Positions 56,375 to 64,000 of a stretch of 64,000 nucleotides of DNA are shown here, piece by piece. The number at the start of each line of letters is the position of its first letter. The stretch's first letter is position 1. This stretch comes from Voacanga thouarsii (taxonomy: Eukaryota > Streptophyta > Magnoliopsida > Gentianales > Apocynaceae): assembly GCA_026120185.1 (NCBI GenBank), contig JANUWF010003375.1, forward strand, positions 4,282,736 through 4,346,735, given 5' to 3'. The notes below the pieces were generated by a model. That model searched no databases. It saw only the letters and a program-made list of their open reading frames with translations, and had not been told where the DNA came from. Position numbers and translations under genes: made by a program.

Positions 56375-59300
56375 TGTAACTCCCCACCTTTTACTTTCAA
56401 TTGGATACTATTTGTAATAGGATGAGAATTTATATCAATGGTTAGAACAAAAGATGATCGGTATAATGAGACGAATATTTTGGTATTGTAATATCTTTCG
56501 GGACCTAGATGTAATTATTGGATTTGTTCTCCCTGTACCATAAATTTTCAGAAGGCTATTATCATTAACAAAATATGAATTGTAGGGTACTCTAAAAAGA
56601 GAAATTGATTGGTGTGATGAAACGAACGTTTTGGTATGAATTATGCTACTCGGATTATCGGGGGCATTTTCGTCATTTGACCACGCTGGCGACTTTGACC
56701 GCAAATTTGTCCAAGTAGAGAAGGAATTGAAGTGTTACCAATGAATTCAGTGGAATTTTTGGAGTGGTTTGTGAAATAAAATATTTTTCCGTTACGGACT
56801 CGATTTTGGTTATTTCTGAAGAAAATAGGAAAATGCGGTTGAAAATAGGACGTGTGGCTTCTTGTGATTGGTGGCCAAGGACAAGTGTCAAATAATAAGA
56901 GGATGCATGAAAGATTCATGCATGCAAGACTTCTTAAAAAAGATTTTGCAAAATAAATGAAGAATGATGTGTAATTTTGTGATTGGAACACATCACTTGT
57001 GGGCCCACTTGACTAAGGTCTTAAGCAATATAATTGGCCAATATTTAGATCAAGAGAAGATGAATGAATGGTAGGAAATTGGCAAAGAATTTCGTTGGCC
57101 TTGCAAGAAGAAATAAGGGAATTTTTGTGGTGGAAATAAAAGTGGTTGGTGTGTAAATTTTTCATTAGAACACACCTATACATTAGCCACATAGAATTAA
57201 TTGATTTAATATTTCTTGGCCAAATTTCTGATGAAGAATGGTGGTGAAGAGGCTAATTTACAGCCATATTTTTGTCCAGCCTTGGAGAAAGAAAAAGAAG
57301 AGGAAATAAGAAAGAAAAGGTTGAGAAAAACTAAGAGAAAAAGGAAAAGGAGAGCGAAAGAAAGAAGTGGGTGTGTTCTTGGTGTTCTTGAAGCAAAATC
57401 ACAGCACATAGCCTCAAATACAAGGTAAAACCCTCCCTTGCTTGAATTAAAGTTGTTGTTGGGTGAATGATGATTAGTATGATGTGAATTTTAACATAAA
57501 AACATGACTCTCATGTATTGATTTCGGATCAAAGCTAGGGTTTGTGAACTTTTGTGTATGAACTTTATACATGCTTGTATATGTGTCGGCTACCTAAGGG
57601 CCTTTGAATGATGTTTTGTGTGAGGAAGAACTGAATAATTATGGTACCTCAAATACAAGGTAAAACCCTCCCTTGCTTGAATTAAAGTTGTTGTTGGGTG
57701 AATGATGATTAGGATGATGTGAATTTTAACATAAAAACATGACTTTCATGTATTGATTTCGGATCAAAGCTAGGGTTTGTGAACTTTTGTGTATGAACTT
57801 TATACATGCTTGTATATGTGTCGGCTACCTAAGGGCCTTTGAATGATGTTTTGTGTGAGGAAGAACTGAATAATTATGGTAGCTTGAAGGTTTATTAGTT
57901 GAAGAGGTGGTGATCAAAGTAGAGTAAAAATGGAATTTACTTGTTTGGGAAAAAAAATTGTTCAAACTAGCCTTTGATTTGAAGAGATGAATTTTTGTTG
58001 AATAAGTGTGACTTTTGTGAGCTACTGGAAATCTAGAAATTCATAATTAAAGATGATTTGAAGGAGGATCGAATGAATTAATGGTTGCGAAGTGCTAAAG
58101 GCTAAAGGAAAATAAAGGAAAGCATGAATAGTGAAATTGAAACAAAACTACTGGGGCAGTTTTTTGCCCAGTAGCGTGTTACTGGAACTAGAACACAGAA
58201 ATCAGACTATAAATAAATAAAATTAAGAATCTTATGGTCATTTTGATATATCATAGAGCCAAATCGAAGTTGTGGATTGAAAGTTATGTAAAAAACAAAA
58301 TCATGTGTCAATTTGTGAAATTCCAGAAAAATGAGTCCGAAAATGGGTGAACTTAAGGATGATTAATTGTGTGATTTTAGATGAAATAAATGGGAAATAT
58401 GAAGTGAATCCCTTGTTTATGAAGGGAAGAAAGATGTGGGAAAAGGAAAACAAAAGAATTGATCAAACAATGGAAAAACTACACGAACAAAAGTTGAACA
58501 TTTTCATTAACCATCGACTAACCGTCGGCCTCGTCGGCTAAGCGTCGGCCCCCATCAGCTAACGTAGGTTGAACGTCGGCTACCCGTTGGGCACATTGGT
58601 TAGACGTCGGTTACCCGTCGGCTATTTTTTGACCAAACACGTATTGACCCAAAAATAATATTTGGTGGAGGTTTAACCACAAATGGCCAACAGAACGTCG
58701 AAAACAGTAGAAACGAAGGTTAAACGGCCATGAACGGAAAGAGTTGCTTAGGACACGAGGTGAGTTCCTTTGATTTCTAAAACCTTTTGAATGCTAGTGT
58801 GCTTCACTTTTTTATAAAATGCTATGTTTTATTCCATTTTCGAAATCCCCGAATATGTTTAAGGTTTATCTGAGCAAGATTTATTTTATGCCATTTTGGG
58901 CTCGATTGAACATCATAATTTGCTTGGAAACCTTACTAGATGGTTAAAACATGAATTTTTTGAATTTAGTCCTTTTTGGTTTAAATGTTTGTGTTTTTCA
59001 AAAAATGGTAAATTTTGGAATTAAGTAGTCTGTGGTCTCACGGTTGAGTTATTCCGACGACACATGGTTGAGTTCTGGAGTTTGTGGTCTCAATACATTG
59101 ATACGTGGTACTGAAGGCAAGGACTACAGGACTTGCATATAGATACAGGCCGACCTTCTGTTGGAGAAGTGCCTGTGATTTGGAAAAGTTGGGGCAATGT
59201 TTTGAAATTAAAATACAGTTTTTGAAAAATGATTGAGTTTTAAAAAAACTCTTCTTTAAAGAGTTTTGGAATCGTTTCCAGTGAACAAATGATATGCTAT

Positions 59301-59516
59301 TCCACATAAGTTTTATGTACTCTGTCTCTTTGATAAAGCACTAGTATACACAGGACTCACTGGGTGATTTTTCACTCACACGTGTCTTTTATCTTACCTT
59401 TTTTGTAGGTTCAGGAATTGAGTGCACCTACGGATAGTGGACGATACCATAGTGATAGCAGAATAGGTCCGGACATTTTCTTTTTGGATATTGTACTGTA
59501 TTGCTGATGTTGAATG
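56375..59516 (+). repeat. E2 3' LTR (internal deletion, end truncated)
   Basis: Aligns with the 5' LTR but lacks about 1.0 kb at 59030 (5' LTR 50047 to about 51060), has a 235-bp tandem duplication (57412-57881), and stops at 59516, about 240 bases short of the end. The first 1.05 kb differs from the 5' LTR at about 15 positions; from about 58100 on divergence is much higher. Confidence 0.9.
57412..57881 (+). repeat. 235-bp tandem duplication in E2 3' LTR
   Basis: Units 57412-57646 and 57647-57881 differ at about two bases. At those two places the second unit matches the 5' LTR. The join reads ATTATGGTA/CCTCAAATACAAGG. Confidence 0.95.
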
Positions 59517-60353
59517 GAAGATTCTAAAGTCCCTTTAATCCTAGATCGACCTTTTACAGCAACTGCCAAAGCCTTAATTGGTGTTCATGGAGGGAAATTG
59601 TCATTTAGGGCTGGGGATGAGGAAGTCATTATCAAAATCCAAAAAAGCATGCAACATCCTATTTCTGATGATGATTCTTGTTTAAGGGTTGATATTCTTT
59701 GATGAACCTATCTTTGACTTTGTGTAGGAATCATTTGTGCAATGTTATATGGAACACTTTGTCGCATATTTGGAGGACTCGAATGAGGGCCATAAGTTGG
59801 GAAAGTTTGAGGAAATTGAAAAATGAAATTTGGGAAGCATGAAGTCATCCATTGAGGAACCACTGGAATTGGACTTGAAAGACCTCCCTGAGCAATTGGA
59901 ATATGCATTTTTTGCGAAAGGTGAAAAACTGCCGTGATTATTGCAAAAGACCTTACTTATGCATAAAAGACCAAATTGGCAAGTCTATTAGGAAATTAAA
60001 AGGAAGTTATTGCATGAAAAATCACGGATATTAAGGGAATTAGCTCTTCCTTTTGTACTCACAAAATCCAATTGGAAGAAGGAGACAAACCCATAATGCA
60101 ATCCCAATGTAGGTTGAACCCAAACATGAATGATTTGGTAAAAGGTGAGGTGATTAAACTCTTAGATTCAGGCATCATTTATCCTATTTGTAATAGTATT
60201 TTAGTTAGCCCAACATAAGTGGTACCAAACAATGGAGGAATGACTATGAGCCCAAATGAAAAAAAAGAGTTAATCCCAATGAGATTGGTAATTGGCTGGA
60301 GAGTTTGCATTGATTATAGAAAATTGAATAAGGTAATTAGGAAGGACCATTTT
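59517..60353 (+). pseudogene. Athila-like protease end and RT start (decayed)
   Basis: Continuation of the Athila-like element. The open stretch 59514-59702 carries a protease C-terminal block (KVPLILDRPFTATAKALIGV; relatives have LGRPF). After a stop-rich linker, the RT N-terminus reads VIKLLDSGIIYPI, then in 60219-60410 MRLVIGWRVCIDYRKLNKVI and RKDHF, cut by solo LTR C at 60353. Gag and the protease active site are missing between 47674 and here, so the E2 insertion was accompanied or followed by deletion. Confidence 0.8.
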
Positions 60354-60607
60354 TGTAATACCCCGCCCAAAACTACCTTTGACTATGGGGAAAAGTCATG
60401 CATTGCATAGCATTTTGCATTTTATGTGGTAGCTTAGAATTATTTTATTTGCATGGATGCATGAGAATTTTCCCGTTGCTCTTGCATTTGAATTAATTGA
60501 TGTGAAATAGTTGTGTTGTTAAAGATTTGGATAAGGGAGGTTTGGTCGAAGATTTGGAAGGATGAGTATTGGGATGGTGAGAACTGATTGTAGAAAAAAA
60601 TCAGTAT

Positions 60608-60676
60608 TGGAGTTGTTTTGGAATAGCGGGAGGTTGGTGATTTCCTTTGGTGACCCGAGTTCGAATTCTACTTTTT
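60608..60676 (+). ncRNA. tRNA-like remnant in LTR C
   Basis: At the same LTR offset as in A and B. TAGCGGGAGGT is an A-box-like element with one mismatch. GAGTTCGAATTCTAC contains a good B box (GTTCGAATT), 35 bases on, and TTTTT follows at 60672-60676. Nine bases shorter between the boxes than A and B. Confidence 0.4.
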
Positions 60677-62435
60677 GTGAAGTTAGTTCCTCTTCTTGAA
60701 AATTCCTTCCCTTAGAGTTTCCATTTCTTGGCCGAAAAAGTTCTAGCAAACTTAGAGAAATTTTGGTGTCATTATTCCGAGGAAATAAGTCTCTATATTT
60801 ATTCCCTAAATTTAAGGCCTTTGATGTGAATAAAGTTCACCTTTAATTTATAGCTTTTATCCCTTAGGATTTTCGAAAAAAAACCTTAGCTAATAAATAA
60901 AATTCCAGCTTGATTTTAGCTTAAGGGATGTTACCATGGATAGTTGGAATTAAAGAGTCATTTTCCTAGTAGGAAACCTTGTTGATTTTAACCCTAGAAT
61001 GTTAGCTAAATATTTGGAAAAAAAATTCCAAATTGTGCCGCCACTTCTTGGAGGAGCTTTAGCTCAACTCAAACTCTTCCAAAGCTAGGAAATCTTATCC
61101 TAAATCCTTTAGCAAATCAGACTTTTATTTCAATCCAAATTCAACTAGGATTTTCTTCCTTATCCTAGCAGAATTTCGGCAGCTTTGTGTCAACACAAGC
61201 TGTCCGAAATTCCAGCACTCCTTAGGTACAATCCAACTCTCCAAACCTTAGCTCAAAACACCTAGATACTCCTCATCAATTTGGATTACCTTAGCTGCAC
61301 AAAACCAGAATTTTATTCACACAAAATCACTAAAATTCGTCCAGCTTGTGCACAGGATTTTCGGCAGCTTTGTGCAGGGAATTTCAGCCAGCCTTGCACA
61401 CCTGTTCCAACCGAAATTCTGCACACACAACCCACCGAAAACCCCAGCTGATCAAGCTATTTTTAGCACCCAAAACCCTCAATTTTTCTTTGGAAATTTC
61501 GGCAGAACTACAGTAGCCAAAACAGTCCAAAACTCGTCACTCTTGCACAGAATTTTGCACAGCTTGCACAGGATTTTCAGTCACCAAAACTCACACAAAC
61601 TCTTCCTTGTTTGGCCTAAAATTCTGAACACAATCAGCCCTTCTTTTGACCAATATTTTGGCCAGATCAAGGGAGCAAATTGCAGATTATTTTCTCCCCC
61701 TTAAACTCACCTAAAATCAGCAGCAAGGAGAGACATCACAAGCTGAAATTTTCACCCTTGCTGTACAAGAAACCTAAAGCCATTAGGAGTCTTTCTAAAC
61801 ACCATCATCTAACCCTAAACCAATCTTCTCCAACTCTAAATCATAGCAGCCGTCTATCCTCTCCATTCTACACGAAAATTCCAGCGAATTCTCTCTGCAA
61901 ATTTTCGAAAACTCAAGAACTATTCTAAGCAAAAATCGAACACACCTTAAGGTAAGCAAAAATCCTTTCAACCTCTTGATGCCGTTTTCTCTAATGATTC
62001 CTTTCTCCTTCTTCTTCCCTTAAATCACGCCCCATAGAGGCTGATTTCATCTTCTTCTTTAATTTTCGGTCAAGAAGAGCAAATGAGGTAGCTTTTCTCT
62101 TCTTCTCAAGCGAACTCGGGACGATCACTATAGGAGTATCGAGACCTCATTATCCGATTGTTGCAAGGTAAGGGAATACCCACCCTTGATGCCGAAAGTA
62201 AAGTTTAATGATGTCTATTAGTGGGATAAACATGTGGCCATGGTGTATGATTTTTGGGGATTGGATAATTTACTTGGAATTAAATAGGGGATTGCGAATT
62301 GTTGTGAAAATAAATGAGATTAGAGCATGTTTGAATTGATTGAGACCCTGATCATGATATTATATGGTTTAGATCAGGAGGATAATTGAGGAAAGCAAGC
62401 TGTGAATTTATCACGTTTATCTGAGGCATATCAAG

Positions 62436-62515
62436 TAAGTCCTTGCATAAACTCTTTTGTTAAATGTTGTGATGGTAAGTCCTTGTATAAACTCTTTTGT
62501 TAAATGTTGTGATGG
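62436..62515 (+). repeat. 40-bp tandem repeat in LTR C
   Basis: TAAGTCCTTGxATAAACTC... at 62436 and 62476; two units with one or two differences. Confidence 0.9.
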
Positions 62516-63572
62516 CAAGTCTATGTTGTCAAGCTTTGTAAAGCTATTGTTGAACTATGTTTGCTTGGGTTGTAAACGTGGATATTTATTCTTTAAATGG
62601 TTTTGTCAAACTAACGATTTTATCAAGAAAACTATTATTTTCCTTAAATTTTTGGAAATCTCTTTTAAAGAAAACCACGTTTTACAAAACCAAGGTTTGG
62701 AAATATTGTGAATCAGGAATTGATGGATATGTTCGTTGAGTACTCAATAAGGGTAGGCTAACAATACTAGTCTTTGAGGGCTAGCGTAAGTCTTCTGGTA
62801 GGAGGCCACCTCCAGAAGTTGAACTCTGCTTGAAAAGGCGACATTGTTGGTTAGTCAGGCCAGTCCGAGCTAGCATGTGTACTTGGTATGGTATTATTCA
62901 TATTCCCGGCATGGACATCCGGATGGTTTTGTTGGGTGTAGAGATGGAGGAGTATCTCACCCGGTGAGCTGTACACTCACCTTGATCAGAACGCCCAACG
63001 TGTGGTAATCTATTCCGGACAAGGTGCACAAAGTGTGGTGCCTTGGCCATTTTGTTCTCATGGAGCGCAACGTGTGGTGACATGACTGTTTGTTCGAGTG
63101 GAGGATTTATTTTGTACAAAGTGTGACAATGAGAAAAACCCACTCCTTGCGAAAAGAGATTGTTTATGACTTGCCAAATTATTTCTACAAATGTTCTGCA
63201 CTTTGCATACACGTACTATTCAAAACACCATGTGCACACACAAGATTTACTGAGATTTATTCTCACACTGTTTTACATCATATTTTCAGGAGATAGATTG
63301 TGTTGAGGCAGCGGTGCTTTATAGTAGAGGCTTTGGCTATTTTTCCTATGCTGTTCTAGGGGACTTTTGTCATTTTTACTTTTGAACAATATTTGTTTTA
63401 TTTCGTTTTGCTTTAAGTTGAGCCTGATGTAATAAGAGTATTTCTTTATTTATCTAAGTTGATTCCTTTGGAGATTGCCTTTATATATTATACCTCGTTC
63501 TAAAGACCCCTTGTCCTACGGGACGGGGTGACATCCCCGCCCTTTTAGGGTATGTAGTCGTGGGATGTTACA

Positions 63573-64000
63573 ATTTTCCTCTGCCTTTCATTGACCAAAT
63601 GTTATAAAGGTTAGCCAGCCGTGAGTTTTATTGATTTTTAGATGGTTTTTTCAGATACTTTCAAACTCCTATAGCACCGGAGGATAAAGAGAAGACCACA
63701 ATTACATGCTCTTTTGGTACTTTTGCATATTAATGTATGCATTTTGGTCTTTGCAATAGTCTGGAAATATTCCAACGGTGTATGATGGCTATTTTCAAAG
63801 GGCTTCTGTGAGACATCATGGAGGTATTTGTGGATGTTTTTTTTTTATTTTTGGTGATTCTTTTAATTTGTGTTTGACCAATTTGGAAAAGGTACTTCAA
63901 AGGTATGAAGAGACCAACCTCTTGCTTAATTGTGAAAAATGCCACTTCATGGTGCAAGAAGGTATAGTATTAGGACACAAAATTTCAAGGCAAGGTATTG
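63573..64000 (+). pseudogene. Athila-like RT core (decayed, window edge)
   Basis: Resumes the RT cut by LTR C: PLPFIDQML, a stop, RLASREF, PIAPEDKEKTTITCSFGTF, then the catalytic region EVFVDVFFLF, where the second Asp is Val (63827-63838 spans F-V-D-V). A stop precedes MHFGLCN. The strand connection region reaches the right edge. Confidence 0.85.

Larger units (their letters stand above)
47675..59516 (+). mobile_element. Chromovirus E2 (Tekay/Del-like), near full length
   Basis: 5' LTR 47675-51752, PBS, pre-gag ORF, reduced gag, protease, RT, RNase H, integrase with chromodomain, PPT, 3' LTR 56375-59516 (end missing). The LTR-internal-LTR order is complete. The internal region (4.6 kb) is barely longer than one LTR. 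All enzymes carry disabling changes. The right target flank is lost, so no TSD can be shown. Inserted in the leader of the Athila-like element. Confidence 0.9.
60354..63572 (+). mobile_element. Solo LTR C (Ty3/gypsy, A/B family), TSD ATTTT
   Basis: TGTAATACCCCGCCC to GTGGGATGTTACA, 3,219 bases, flanked by perfect ATTTT (60349-60353 and 63573-63577). The inner end CGGGGTGACATCCCCGCCC matches A and B. It carries a tRNA-like remnant, a 40-bp tandem repeat and four CAAxGTGTGG motifs (62998-63125). Short open stretches such as 61348-61704 have no recognisable domain. Confidence 0.95.

Noticed and set aside
61348..61928. Two overlapping open stretches in LTR C
   Set aside because: His/Phe/Gln-rich, no domain, within a solo LTR, and no matching frame in LTRs A or B.

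Overview
This is plant nuclear DNA, most likely from a eudicot with a large, A+T-rich genome. The window is one continuous nest of decayed LTR retrotransposons. I find no intact host gene, tRNA or rRNA gene, or CRISPR array. The plant origin rests on plant-type Ty3/gypsy chromovirus and Athila-like pol sequences, Ty1/copia pol sequences, primer sites matching plant initiator-Met and Asp tRNAs, 5-bp target duplications, and LTRs of 1.2-4.3 kb.

Layout. 1-7271: minus-strand chromovirus E1 (RT, protease, gag, pre-gag ORF, PBS, 4-kb LTR). 7272-11390 and 17467-about 19300: plus-strand chromovirus-like E3, split inside integrase by copia solo LTR H (11391-17466, TSD TAGAT), which itself holds gypsy solo LTR A (11663-15984). 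19547-33326: minus-strand Ty1/copia element E4 with both LTRs and TSD AAGTT; its 3' LTR holds gypsy solo LTR B (19864-24160). 33327-38504: an older copia LTR (K) broken by solo LTR F (33435-37382, TSD CAATT), which contains solo LTR G of the same family (33833-35873, TSD GTAGA). 38505-39478: two fused copia RT/RNase H remnants. 39479-47674: a mosaic of Athila-like LTRs, LTR L with its PBS, LTR J carrying copia solo LTR I, a gypsy RT fragment, and an Athila-like 5' LTR, PBS and leader. 47675-59516: chromovirus E2, same family as E1, with 4.08-kb LTRs and a chromodomain. 59517-60353 and 63573-64000: Athila-like protease and RT, split by solo LTR C (60354-63572, TSD ATTTT).

How it fits together. 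No pol gene here is functional. Stops, frameshifts and catalytic substitutions are spread through gag, protease, RT, RNase H and integrase. What survives are cis features (PBS, PPT, TSDs, TATA boxes) and several non-coding structures that recur at fixed places in LTRs. The most interesting is a tRNA-like module with Pol III A and B boxes and a T-run at the same offset in the three related solo LTRs A, B and C. Others are a conserved acidic ORF upstream of gag in E1 and E2, hairpin clusters upstream of TATA boxes in unrelated LTR families, and a patchy identity profile between the two E2 LTRs.
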